DNA from: Geobacter sp. UBA5608
GTDB lineage: Bacteria > Desulfobacterota > Desulfuromonadia > Geobacterales > Pseudopelobacteraceae
Assembly (NCBI GenBank): GCA_002424705.1
Contig: DIKW01000105.1
Location: 8,614-29,187 of the forward strand
DNA: 20,574 nt
Direction: 5' to 3'
The translations under genes were made by a program, and so were the position numbers. The notes below the pieces were generated by a model, which saw nothing but the letters and a program-made list of their open reading frames with translations, did no database searches and was not told the origin of the DNA. Below, piece by piece: positions 10,957-18,337 of this stretch (its first letter is position 1; each line of letters starts with the position of its first letter).

Positions 10957-10986
10957 TTGACGCTGGGTTGCGCTCACACGTAGAAT
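10957..10986 (+). promoter_or_regulatory. sigma70-type promoter of the ccsA-hemACD operon
   Basis: TTGACG (10957-10962), 18-nt spacer and TAGAAT (10981-10986); each box matches five of six consensus bases. The start point should be near 10993, leaving a leader of about 110 nt before ccsA. It is back to back with the trxA promoter, 78 nt away. Confidence 0.65.
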
Positions 10987-10988
10987 AT

Positions 10989-11100
10989 CAGCTTCATTAA
11001 AAAGCTGCTGCTGTCTGGCCGTCGGCATCACTGTTCGCCGCACAGCCAACTACTCGAACCTGGCAGGACCGTTCTTTTCGGACCTCGCCCCTGGATGCCG
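10989..11100 (+). promoter_or_regulatory. Structured 5' leader upstream of ccsA-hemACD
   Basis: Three paired elements are visible. CAGCTT/AAGCTG (10989-10994, 11002-11007) makes a 6-bp hairpin at the start of the transcript. CGGCATC (11023-11029) pairs exactly with GATGCCG (11094-11100), closing a long stem just before the ATG at 11106. Inside it, AGGACCG and CGGACCT (11065-11071, 11079-11085) form a hairpin with one A-A mismatch. The outer stem covers the only region where a ribosome could bind, so translational control is possible. No known riboswitch class was recognised. Apart from this and the two promoters, the 10811-11105 gap holds nothing I can name. Confidence 0.4.
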
Positions 11101-11105
11101 TGACC

Positions 11106-11921
11106 ATGACCGATATATCATTCTACCTGACCCTGGCCTTGTACGGTGTGACCACCCTGCTCTACCTGGCCTGTCTGTTGCGTTCGACCCCCTGCATGGC
11201 CGGACTGGCCCGTAAACTGCTGGTGGCCGGCTTCCTGGCCCACTGTCTGGCGGTGATCCATCGCGCCATTGCCGCCGGCCATCTGCCGATCACCAACATG
11301 CACGAATCGCTCTCCTTCTTCGCACTGTCGATCGTGGCGGCCTACCTGTATTTCGAGTTCCGTTTCAAGGTGACCAGCCTGGGTTCCTTTGTGTTGCCGC
11401 TGGTGTTGCTGCTGGTGATCGGTTCCAGCGCCTTTCCCAGTGAACTGCGCCCCTTGAACCCCGCCCTGCAGTCGGCCTGGATCTACTCCCATACCCTGCT
11501 GGCCTTCGGCGCCTATGCCTTTTTCACCATCGCCGGCGGCGTGGCCGGCATGTATCTGCTGCAGTCCCATTTCCTGAAGAAAAAGCAGTTGGGCACCCTG
11601 TTTCAGAAGCTGCCCTCGCTGGACACCCTGGACGAGATCGGCTACCGCTGCCTGACCTTCGGTTTTCCGCTGCTGACCGTGGCGATCATCACCGGCGCCT
11701 TCTGGGCCGCCCAGGCCTGGGGCAGCTACTGGAGCTGGGACCCCAAGGAGACCTGGTCGTTGATCACCTGGTTCGTGTTTGCCGCCCTGCTGCACGGGCG
11801 CCTGACCACCGGCTGGCGTGGCCGGCGTGCCGCCTGGCTGACCGTGGCCGGCTTTCTGATCATGCTGTTTACCTTCATCGGGGTCAATCTCTGGATCCCC
11901 GGTCTGCACAGCTACAACTAA
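11106..11921 (+). CDS. ccsA: Cytochrome c assembly protein, CcsA/HemX-like membrane protein
   Basis: About 271 residues with around eight membrane helices. The tryptophan-rich WWD-type motif is in AWGSYWSWDPKETWSLITW (about residues 200-218), which in CcsA/CcmC/CcmF proteins presents haem at the outer membrane face. Conserved histidines are present, for example in ITNMHES near the N-terminal third and in LLHGR after the WWD motif. The family also includes HemX, found beside hemA in Bacillus, so the position upstream of hemA fits either name. I chose ATG 11106; a GTG at 11100 is possible and would add two residues. No clear ribosome site exists because the upstream bases are in a predicted stem. 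No CcsB/ResB partner lies in the window. Confidence 0.87.
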   Translation: MTDISFYLTLALYGVTTLLYLACLLRSTPCMAGLARKLLVAGFLAHCLAVIHRAIAAGHLPITNMHESLSFFALSIVAAYLYFEFRFKVTSLGSFVLPLVLLLVIGSSAFPSELRPLNPALQSAWIYSHTLLAFGAYAFFTIAGGVAGMYLLQSHFLKKKQLGTLFQKLPSLDTLDEIGYRCLTFGFPLLTVAIITGAFWAAQAWGSYWSWDPKETWSLITWFVFAALLHGRLTTGWRGRRAAWLTVAGFLIMLFTFIGVNLWIPGLHSYN

Positions 11922-11934
11922 GGGGCGCTGACGG

Positions 11935-13254
11935 ATGAACATCATTGTTGTCGGCCTGTCCCACAAAACCGCCTCGGTGGAGATCCGCGAAAAGGTGGCC
12001 TTCTCCCCCAACAGTATCGAGCAGCCGCTCAAGGCCTTGCTAGGGCTGGAAGGGATCGTGGAGGGGGTGATCGTCTCCACCTGTAACCGGGTTGAGATCT
12101 ACGCCACCACCCGCGACATTGCCGGCGGTGTCGGCCGTCTACGCCGCTTTTTGGCCGACTGGCACCACCTGCCCTACGACACCCTTGAACCCCATCTCTA
12201 CAGCTACCACGGCGAGGCTGCCATCCGGCACGTCTTCCGGGTGGCCTCATCGCTGGATTCAATGGTGGTGGGGGAGCCCCAGATTCTGGGGCAGATCAAG
12301 ACCTCCTACGGCTATGCCGCCGAATACGGCAGCTCCGGCATCATCCTCAACCGGTTCCTGCACAAGGCCTTTTCGGTGGCCAAGCGGGTCCGCACTGAGA
12401 CCAGGATCGCCTCGTCGGCGGTCTCGGTCTCCTTTGCCGCGGTGGAGCTGGCCCGCAAGATCTTCGACAGTCTGTCCGACAAGACGGTGCTCCTGATCGG
12501 GGCCGGCGAGATGTGCGAGCTGGCGGCCCGCCATTTCCTGACCAACGGCGCCAAGCAGGTGCTGGTCACCAACCGTACCTTCGAGAAGGCCCAGCGGTTG
12601 GCCGAGGAGTTCGAGGGGCAGGCGCTGCCCTTTGAGGAGCTGTTCGACCATCTGCACAAGGCCGACATCATCCTGACCTCCACCGGCGCTCCGCACTTCA
12701 TCGTGACCCCCAAGGACCTGAAAGAGGTGATCCAGCGCCGGCGGATGAAGCCGATGTTCTTCATCGACATCGCCGTGCCGCGGGATATCGACCCGGCCGT
12801 CAACGAGCTGGATTCAGTCTACCTGTACGACATGGACGACCTGCAGCAGGTGGTGGCGGCCAACCTGGAAAACCGGATGCAGGAGGCTGAAAAGGCCGAG
12901 GCGATCATCGCCGAGGAGATCGTCCAGTTTGCCAAGTGGATCGCCACCCTGGAGGTGACCCCCACCATCGTGGCCCTGCGCCGGCGGCTGGATGACCTGC
13001 GGCGCGCCGAGCTGGCCCGCACCCTGGTGGCCTGGAAGGATGCGCCGCCCGATGTGGAGAAGCGTCTGGATGCCTTGACCACGGCCCTGGTCAACAAGAT
13101 CCTGCACCAGCCGACCACCGTGCTTAAACGGACCGGCCAGGGCAACCGCACCGACCTGTATCTGGATGCGTTGCGGGCCTTGTTCGACCTTGAACTGGGC
13201 GTCGATGAACCGGACAGCCCGCTGGAACTGGAAGAACCACCTACTACCCCTTAA
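11935..13254 (+). CDS. hemA: Glutamyl-tRNA reductase
   Basis: 439 residues. It reduces glutamyl-tRNA(Glu) to glutamate-1-semialdehyde with NADPH, the first committed step of C5-pathway tetrapyrrole synthesis. The catalytic Cys50 is in VSTCNRVEIY, the substrate region in VVGEPQILGQIK, the NADPH-binding loop in LLIGAGEMCELAARHF (about residues 184-199), and the C-terminal helical dimerisation domain follows. The N-terminal MNIIVVGLSHKTASVEIREK is canonical, fixing the start; AGGGG at 11921-11925 precedes it by 9 nt. The ccsA stop lies 13 nt upstream, so the genes are cotranscribed. In enterics HemA is controlled by haem-dependent proteolysis; nothing here shows whether that holds. Confidence 0.97.
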   Translation: MNIIVVGLSHKTASVEIREKVAFSPNSIEQPLKALLGLEGIVEGVIVSTCNRVEIYATTRDIAGGVGRLRRFLADWHHLPYDTLEPHLYSYHGEAAIRHVFRVASSLDSMVVGEPQILGQIKTSYGYAAEYGSSGIILNRFLHKAFSVAKRVRTETRIASSAVSVSFAAVELARKIFDSLSDKTVLLIGAGEMCELAARHFLTNGAKQVLVTNRTFEKAQRLAEEFEGQALPFEELFDHLHKADIILTSTGAPHFIVTPKDLKEVIQRRRMKPMFFIDIAVPRDIDPAVNELDSVYLYDMDDLQQVVAANLENRMQEAEKAEAIIAEEIVQFAKWIATLEVTPTIVALRRRLDDLRRAELARTLVAWKDAPPDVEKRLDALTTALVNKILHQPTTVLKRTGQGNRTDLYLDALRALFDLELGVDEPDSPLELEEPPTTP

Positions 13255-13266
13255 GGAGTTGCACCT

Positions 13267-14205
13267 ATGGCACCCTCACGTTTGCGTATCGGCACCCGCG
13301 CCAGTCAACTGGCCCTCTGGCAGGCCAACTGGACCAAGTCCCAGCTGGAACAACGTTACCCCGGCATTGTGGTGGAACTGGTCAAGATCAAGACCATGGG
13401 CGACAAGATCCTGGATGTGCCGCTGGCCCAGGTGGGCGGCAAGGGGCTGTTCGTCAAGGAGATCGAAGAGGCGATGCTGCGGGGCGAGATCGACCTGGCG
13501 GTGCACAGCATGAAGGATGTGCCGACCGAGTTTCCCGACGGTCTGGGGCTGGTGGTGACCACCGAGCGCGAAGACCCCCGCGACGCCTTCATCGCCGACG
13601 GCATCACCTTCAGTCAGTTGCGCCAGGGGGCCCGGATCGGCACCAGCGCCCTGCGGCGCCAGGCCCAGCTGTTGAAGGCCCGGCCCGACCTTGAGATGGT
13701 CATCATCCGCGGTAACGTGGAGACCCGCATCCGCAAATTAAAGGAAGACAACCTGGACGCGGTGATCCTGGCTGCCGCCGGACTGAACCGGCTGGGCTTC
13801 ACCGAGGTGATCAGCGAACTGTTGGACACGGATTTTTCGATTCCGGCCATCGGCCAGGGGGCCCTGGGGCTGGAGTGCCGTTTGGATGATCAGGCCACCA
13901 TCGAGGCGATTGCATTTCTGAACCATGCCGATACCGCCGCTGCGGTGGCGGCCGAACGGGCTCTGCTTAAGCGCTGCGAAGGCGGCTGTCAGGTGCCGAT
14001 CGCGGCCCACGGCACCGTCAGCGACGCTACCTTGACTCTGGTCGGCTTCATCGCCTCGGTGGACGGCAGTCAGACCGTGCGCGACACCATCAGCGGCCCA
14101 ACCACTGAGGCCGTCCAGCTCGGCACCCAGCTGGCCGAGCGTCTTTTGGCGGCTGGCGGTAAACAGATTCTTGAGGCGGTCTACCAAAGGGAATTGGGTC
14201 ACTGA
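13267..14205 (+). CDS. hemC: Hydroxymethylbilane synthase (porphobilinogen deaminase)
   Basis: 312 residues, the usual length. It joins four porphobilinogens into hydroxymethylbilane. Hallmarks in order: LRIGTRASQLALWQA, QVGGKGLFVKEIEEAML, the catalytic aspartate region DLAVHSMKDVPTE, IGTSALRRQAQL, and RGNVETRIRKL. The dipyrromethane cofactor is carried by Cys241 in RCEGGCQVPI. The ATG at 13267 follows AAGGAG (13253-13258) with 8-nt spacing, and this ribosome site overlaps the hemA stop. It sits between hemA and hemD in pathway order except that hemB (needed for porphobilinogen) is not in the window. Confidence 0.97.
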   Translation: MAPSRLRIGTRASQLALWQANWTKSQLEQRYPGIVVELVKIKTMGDKILDVPLAQVGGKGLFVKEIEEAMLRGEIDLAVHSMKDVPTEFPDGLGLVVTTEREDPRDAFIADGITFSQLRQGARIGTSALRRQAQLLKARPDLEMVIIRGNVETRIRKLKEDNLDAVILAAAGLNRLGFTEVISELLDTDFSIPAIGQGALGLECRLDDQATIEAIAFLNHADTAAAVAAERALLKRCEGGCQVPIAAHGTVSDATLTLVGFIASVDGSQTVRDTISGPTTEAVQLGTQLAERLLAAGGKQILEAVYQRELGH

Positions 14206-14208
14206 ACC

Positions 14209-14988
14209 ATGACCTCCCTTGCAGGCAAACGGGTGCTGGTGACCCGTGCCGCCGAACAGGCCGGTCCGTTTATCAGCCAGCTGCAGCAGCGAGGGCTGCA
14301 GGTTGTGGAGTGCCCCACTATCCAGCTGGCCCCCCCCGAGCAGTGGGGCCCGGTGGATGCTGCCCTGCAGCAACTGGCCACCTTTGATTGGTTGATCCTG
14401 ACCTCGAGCAACGGGGTCAGTTTTTTTTTCGAGCGTCTTGCGGCACTGGGGCTTTCGGCAGCTGCGCTTAACGGCTGCAATGTCTGTGTGGTGGGGCCCA
14501 AGACGGCCGAGGCCCTCATGCGGAGAGGCGTCACGGCTCATCTGGTGCCGGAACAGTTTACCGGCGAAGGGGTGGTGGCTACCTTTAGCGGGATTGATCT
14601 GCGGGGTAAACGGGTGCTGTTTCCCAAGGCAGACGGCGCCCGCGATCTGATACCCCGCCTGCTGGCGGAGCAGGGGGCCGTGGTGGTGGATCCGGTGCTG
14701 TACCGTACGCTACTGCCGGCACAGCTGCCGGAGGCGGCGCGACACGCATTGGAAGCAAGGGAACTGGATCTGGCGATCTTCAGCGCGCCCTCCACCGTGC
14801 AGAACCTTGCAACGCTGGTGGGGGGGGCAGAGCGGCTGGCGCAGCTGTTGCAAGGGGTGACGGTGGCCTCCATCGGGCCGATTACCAGTCAGGCCTGCCG
14901 CGAGTTGGGACTGACGGTGGCGGTGGAACCGCATCAGGCGACGTTGCCTGACCTGCTTGCCGCCTTGGAAGGATCCGCCAGCACCTGA
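14209..14988 (+). CDS. hemD: Uroporphyrinogen-III synthase
   Basis: 259 residues. It cyclises hydroxymethylbilane with inversion of ring D. The family is poorly conserved; visible features are the opening GKRVLVTRAAEQAGPF, a lobe segment FDWLILTSSNGVSFFFERL, VVGPKTAEAL, GKRVLFPKADGARDLIPRLL, FSAPSTVQNL, and VASIGPITSQACRELGL near the end. It starts 3 nt after hemC. Unlike many relatives where hemD is fused to cobA, this copy stands alone. Its coding sequence contains three long homopolymers: C8 (14330-14337), T9 (14421-14429) and G8 (14820-14827), all in frame and consistent with an intact protein. Confidence 0.93.
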   Translation: MTSLAGKRVLVTRAAEQAGPFISQLQQRGLQVVECPTIQLAPPEQWGPVDAALQQLATFDWLILTSSNGVSFFFERLAALGLSAAALNGCNVCVVGPKTAEALMRRGVTAHLVPEQFTGEGVVATFSGIDLRGKRVLFPKADGARDLIPRLLAEQGAVVVDPVLYRTLLPAQLPEAARHALEARELDLAIFSAPSTVQNLATLVGGAERLAQLLQGVTVASIGPITSQACRELGLTVAVEPHQATLPDLLAALEGSAST

Positions 14989-15004
14989 CGATACCGGTGC
15001 TGGC
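14977..15004 (+). other. Hairpin spanning the hemD stop codon
   Basis: GCCAGCACC (14977-14985) and GGTGCTGGC (14996-15004) form a perfect 9-bp stem with a 10-nt loop that begins with the hemD stop TGA. No T-run follows directly. It lies 15 nt before the strong terminator and may protect the mRNA 3' end or assist termination. Confidence 0.5.
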
Positions 15005-15019
15005 TGGGCTGAGATGTGA

Positions 15020-15051
15020 GAAACCCCTGCCGGTGCCCCGGCAGGGGTTTC
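15020..15051. terminator. Strong hairpin terminator between convergent hemD and flgM
   Basis: GAAACCCCTGCCGG (15020-15033), loop TGCC and CCGGCAGGGGTTTC (15038-15051) form a perfect 14-bp stem. The T tract is short on both strands (the stem itself ends in TTTC), but position between two convergent operons and symmetry suggest it serves both. Confidence 0.8.
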
Positions 15052-15077
15052 TTGGTGTAGTGCTATGGCTGCTGGCC

Positions 15078-15362
15078 TTAGTCTTTCAGCAGTTGCAGCA
15101 TCTTGGCAGCCACATCCTGGCCGCTGATGTTATAGCTGCCCTGGGCCAGCTGCTCTTTGATCTGGTTGACCTTCTCCCAGCGCACCTCACCGTTGGACGG
15201 CTGGACCTCGGCCACCTTGGCCATCAGGTCGGACAGCTGCACCTGGAACGGCTTTTCAGCGCCCTGGGCCGCGTTGGCGTAACGGCTTTTGGCCGTTTCG
15301 CTGGTGCGCATGACCGGCTGTACGCCAAAGACCATGGTCTGTGAGTTGGTATCAATCCTCAT
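15078..15362 (-). CDS. flgM: Anti-sigma28 factor FlgM
   Basis: 94 residues from the ATG at 15362, chosen because GGAGG (complement of 15371-15375) lies 8 nt upstream; longer in-frame starts at 15377 and 15389 lack one. The C-terminal half has the FlgM signature VRWEKVNQIKEQLAQGSYNI followed by GQDVAAKMLQLL; the N-terminal half is polar and probably disordered. FlgM binds sigma28 (FliA) until the flagellar hook is finished, then is exported. No flagellar gene is visible around it: it is the last gene after the mla-M16 block. A sigma28-like promoter directly upstream supports the assignment independently. Confidence 0.85.
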   Translation of the reverse strand: MRIDTNSQTMVFGVQPVMRTSETAKSRYANAAQGAEKPFQVQLSDLMAKVAEVQPSNGEVRWEKVNQIKEQLAQGSYNISGQDVAAKMLQLLKD

Positions 15363-15370
15363 GGTTGCAT

Positions 15371-15375
15371 CCTCC
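15371..15375 (-). promoter_or_regulatory. Ribosome binding site that fixes the flgM start
   Basis: GGAGG on the minus strand, 8 nt before the ATG at 15362. It lies inside the frame of the two longer possible starts, which have no comparable site. Confidence 0.75.
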
Positions 15376-15385
15376 ATTGCTACTA

Positions 15386-15413
15386 TCATCGGCGAGGCGC
15401 TTAAAAAACTTAA
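15386..15413 (-). promoter_or_regulatory. sigma28 (FliA)-type promoter of flgM
   Basis: On the minus strand, TTAAGTTT (15406-15413) matches seven of eight bases of the -35 consensus TAAAGTTT, and GCCGATGA (15386-15393) matches seven of eight of the -10 consensus GCCGATAA. The spacer is 12 nt, one more than usual; a one-base shift of the -35 gives the standard 11 with six of eight. The start point should be near 15379, only about 17 nt before the ATG. Confidence 0.65.
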
Positions 15414-15419
15414 GCATCT

Positions 15420-16826
15420 TCATTGCAGTGCCAGTTCCTGCACCGGGCCGATGCTTGACAATGGCCGGTCAAATGACGTTGCATCCCCCACCACCACCAA
15501 TTTGAAGGTCTCTGGCCGCAGGTGTGCGCGGGCTGCCTTCAGCAGATCTTCACGGGTAACGGCGGCGATCCGTTCCCGGTAACGATCCAGGTAGTCGGGC
15601 TGGTAACCGTAGAACTCCAGCCGGGCCTGCTGCAGCACGATGCTGGCCGGCGAGGTGAAACCGAACAGGAACGAGTTGATGATCGACTCCTTGGCCAGCT
15701 TGAGCTCCTGCTCGCTGACCAGCTCAGTGCGTATACCGCTGATGATTCCGGTCATCAGATCAATGACCTTCAGGGTGGCATCGGCCCTGGTCTCGGTCTC
15801 GGCGATGAAGCTGCCGGTGAAGCGGCGTCCCACATCGAAACGGCTGCCGACGTTGTAGGCCAGACCGCGGTTGGTGCGGATCTCCATCATCAGCCGCGAG
15901 GTGAAGCTGCCGCCCAGGATAAAGTCCAGTACCCGCACAGCGTACAGATCGGGGTCGTCCTTGGTGATCCCCAGATGCCCCAGCCTGATCACCGACTGGT
16001 TGAGCTGTTTGGCAGCATACAGCACCGCCGGTCTGTCGTTGTTCGGCACTGCCGGGATGGTCGGCAGGCTCAGTGGCCCGCTGGCGCGCACGCTGCCGAC
16101 GGTCCGGTTGAGTTGTTCAATGATCTGGCTGCGGTCGAAATCGCCGGACACCGTGATGATCAGGTTGTCAGGCCGCACAAAACGACGGTGGAATGTCTGC
16201 AGGTCAGCGCGGGTGATGGCCTGCAGCGTACCGGCGGTGGGGATCTGACCCAACGGGTGACCGGTGTACAGCGACCTGGTTAATTCGCGGTTGGCCACCT
16301 CCTTGGGGTCGTCGTTCTGACGACGGATCGTCTCCAGGGCCTGACGTCGGGCGATCTCGAAGCGCTGTGTGTCGAAGCGGGGACGAAACAGCACGTCACC
16401 GAACAGCGTTAAGGTGCGGGGCAGGTTCTTGGTCAGGCTGGTCATGGTGACGGTGCCGCTGTCGCTAGCGAAGGCACTCTCAACACTTGAGGCCATGAAT
16501 TCCAGCTCTTCATCCAGCTGACGCGGTTGGAGGGCCGTGGTGCCGCCGCCCCGCAACTGTGAGCCGGCCAACTGGGCCAGGCCGCTTTTGGCTGCCGGAT
16601 CATAGACCGAGCCGGTGCGGATCAGGGCGGTCACGGTCACGATCGGCAGTTCGCGATCCTGCAGCAGGTAGGCCGGGGTACCGTTGTTCAACAGCACCCG
16701 TTCCGCCTTGGGGATGGCGAAGGTCAGGGGTGGAAAGCTCATGCTGCGCGGATTGGCCCGTTCGGCCCCTGCAGCGGTCCCCAGCCAGCACAGCATCAGG
16801 CAGAGTGCGGCGATCCAGATTCTCAT
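15420..16826 (-). CDS. M16-family peptidase homologue lacking the zinc motif (non-catalytic subunit)
   Basis: 468 residues with a signal peptide (about 1-20, ending TAAGA), so periplasmic. The M16 fold is clear, but the slot where HxxEH should lie reads SGLAQLAGSQ: Gln85, Gly88 and Ser89 replace the two zinc histidines and the catalytic glutamate. The C-terminal half keeps the Arg-Tyr pair (Arg320 and Tyr324 in NRGLAYNV) that in M16 heterodimers completes the partner's active site. The start ATG overlaps the upstream peptidase stop (16823-16826) and has GGAGG 8 nt before it, so the two are translationally coupled. Probably the structural partner of the gene at 16823-18322, as in mitochondrial processing peptidase or the Sphingomonas A1 pair. 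Confidence 0.9.
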   Translation of the reverse strand: MRIWIAALCLMLCWLGTAAGAERANPRSMSFPPLTFAIPKAERVLLNNGTPAYLLQDRELPIVTVTALIRTGSVYDPAAKSGLAQLAGSQLRGGGTTALQPRQLDEELEFMASSVESAFASDSGTVTMTSLTKNLPRTLTLFGDVLFRPRFDTQRFEIARRQALETIRRQNDDPKEVANRELTRSLYTGHPLGQIPTAGTLQAITRADLQTFHRRFVRPDNLIITVSGDFDRSQIIEQLNRTVGSVRASGPLSLPTIPAVPNNDRPAVLYAAKQLNQSVIRLGHLGITKDDPDLYAVRVLDFILGGSFTSRLMMEIRTNRGLAYNVGSRFDVGRRFTGSFIAETETRADATLKVIDLMTGIISGIRTELVSEQELKLAKESIINSFLFGFTSPASIVLQQARLEFYGYQPDYLDRYRERIAAVTREDLLKAARAHLRPETFKLVVVGDATSFDRPLSSIGPVQELALQ

Positions 16827-18322
16827 TGCGCAGTCCTCCCGTTGCCGTTTTTGACCAGGGTGCCGATGATCCGGTTTTCGCGGGTGAAGTAGGCCCTGGC
16901 CACCCGCTGAAGATCGGCCGGGGTAACCTGTTCGATCTTGGCGCGGTAACTGGTCAGGTAGCGCCAGGAACCGGCCACCGCCTCGTATTCGGTCAGGTTG
17001 CGGGCCAGGCCGCCGTTGGTCCCCATCCGGCGGGCCTCCTCAAATTCCAGCTTGTTCAGTATCTGCTGCAGTTCGCGCTGGGTGACCGGTTCGGTTTTCA
17101 GGCGTTCCAGTTCAGTCAACAGCGCCTGTTCCACCTCGGCAGCGGTGTGGGGCGCACGCGGTGTGGCGTGCAGCACAAACAGGTTGGGATAGCGGCTGCC
17201 CGGCGCATCAAAGACCGCAACTTCGGTGGCCAGCTGCTTGTCCAACACCAGCGAGCGGTAGAGACGCGAGGTGCGGCCCTGGCCCAGGATGGCGGCCAGC
17301 ACGTCAAACAGTTCGTCGTCTCTGGCCCCCAGGGCGGTCTTGTGGAAACCGATCACCACCTCCGGCTCGGCATCGCCGATTACCTCCACCCGGCGCTCAC
17401 CACGCTGACGTTCTTCCTGCACCGCCACCTCCGGTACCGGCGTGCCGGGGGGCAGATCACCGAAATAGCGTTCCACCAGCTTGATCACCGCAGTGGGATC
17501 AATGTCGCCCACTACAGCGATGATGGCGTTGTTGGGGGCGTAGAAGCGCTTCAGAAAACTCTCGGCCTTGGTGCGGGAAAGGTGTTCGATGTCCGGCATC
17601 CAGCCGATGATCGGCTGACCGTAGGGATGGGCGTTGTAGGCGCTGGCGATGAAGGTCTCCCACAGCTTGGCCCCTGGCTCGGCATCGTAGGAGCGGCGCC
17701 GCTCCTCCATCACCACCGAACGTTCGCTGTAGAACTCCCGCAATACCGGGTTGCGCATCCGGTCCGACTCGATGGCGGCCCACAGCTCCAGTTTGTTGGC
17801 CGGCAGCGAGATCAGGTAGGTGGTACCGTCTTTGCTGGTGAAGGCGTTGTAGCCGGAACCGCCGTTGCGGGCGTACAGGTCGAAAAACTCATCCTTGACC
17901 ACGTACTGCTGGGCCTGCTTTTCGAGCTCGGCCAGCTGCTGCTCGAGTCGCTTGAGTTCAGCGGCGTCGGCCTTGGCACCTTTGGTCTGCTCGGCCAGCA
18001 GCCGTTGGGCCGTGGCCTCGATCTTTTCCAGCAGGGGTTTTTCAGCGGCGTAATCCCTGGTGCCGAGGGTGGTGGTGCCCTTGAACAGCATATGCTCCAG
18101 CAGGTGGGCGATACCCCGCTCGTCGCTACGCTCATCAACGCTACCGACCTTGAAGCGGATCCAGGCCGATACGGTGGGGGAGCTGTGACGCTCCACCATC
18201 AAAAGCTTCAGGCCATTGCTAAAGGTATGTTCGATGACTTTTTCGTCAAGTCCGGCAGCCTGTAAAGGCAGGGCCGCGGCCAGCCAGAGGCCGACCAGTA
18301 CGCCGTACAGCAATCGTTTCAT
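16823..18322 (-). CDS. M16-family zinc metallopeptidase (catalytic subunit)
   Basis: 499 residues with a signal peptide (about 1-23, ending LQAAG). The inverted zinc motif HLLEH is at 73-77 (His73, catalytic Glu76, His77), and Glu185 in WAAIESDRM is the probable third ligand. Between them lies an added charged helix (about 97-140, rich in Glu, Lys, Leu), a likely coiled coil that lengthens the usual 76-residue spacing by about 32 residues. The C-terminal half (RLYRSLVLDKQLATEV) lacks the tyrosine of the Arg-Tyr pair, which the downstream protein supplies. AGGGGG on the minus strand precedes the ATG at 18322. The mlaD stop is 15 nt upstream. Expected to cleave peptides in the periplasm; the substrate is unknown. 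Confidence 0.93.
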   Translation of the reverse strand: MKRLLYGVLVGLWLAAALPLQAAGLDEKVIEHTFSNGLKLLMVERHSSPTVSAWIRFKVGSVDERSDERGIAHLLEHMLFKGTTTLGTRDYAAEKPLLEKIEATAQRLLAEQTKGAKADAAELKRLEQQLAELEKQAQQYVVKDEFFDLYARNGGSGYNAFTSKDGTTYLISLPANKLELWAAIESDRMRNPVLREFYSERSVVMEERRRSYDAEPGAKLWETFIASAYNAHPYGQPIIGWMPDIEHLSRTKAESFLKRFYAPNNAIIAVVGDIDPTAVIKLVERYFGDLPPGTPVPEVAVQEERQRGERRVEVIGDAEPEVVIGFHKTALGARDDELFDVLAAILGQGRTSRLYRSLVLDKQLATEVAVFDAPGSRYPNLFVLHATPRAPHTAAEVEQALLTELERLKTEPVTQRELQQILNKLEFEEARRMGTNGGLARNLTEYEAVAGSWRYLTSYRAKIEQVTPADLQRVARAYFTRENRIIGTLVKNGNGRTAQ

Positions 18323-18337
18323 CGTTGGTTGTTCCCC

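Noticed and set aside
10792..11049. 85-residue minus-strand reading frame across the trxA/ccsA intergenic region
   Set aside because: It covers two promoters and the trxA ribosome site, has no ribosome site of its own and no recognisable protein features.
11059..11075. T-box-like sequence (TGGCAGGACCG) in the hem operon leader
   Set aside because: It lacks the conserved T-box core and no specifier stem or terminator/antiterminator pair can be drawn.
11023..11100. tRNA-like span: 78 nt closed by a 7-bp stem before ccsA
   Set aside because: Neither strand shows a D-arm, an anticodon arm or a T-arm next to the 3' acceptor strand; only length and outer stem resemble a tRNA. Kept as a leader structure instead.
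15078..15389. Longer flgM starts at 15377 and 15389
   Set aside because: Neither has a ribosome site, and both would place the good GGAGG inside the coding region; 15362 fits promoter and spacing better.
16559..18265. 568-residue plus-strand frame opposite the M16 genes
   Set aside because: It mirrors two clear M16 genes, spans their junction, has low-complexity composition and no motifs; a GC-driven shadow.
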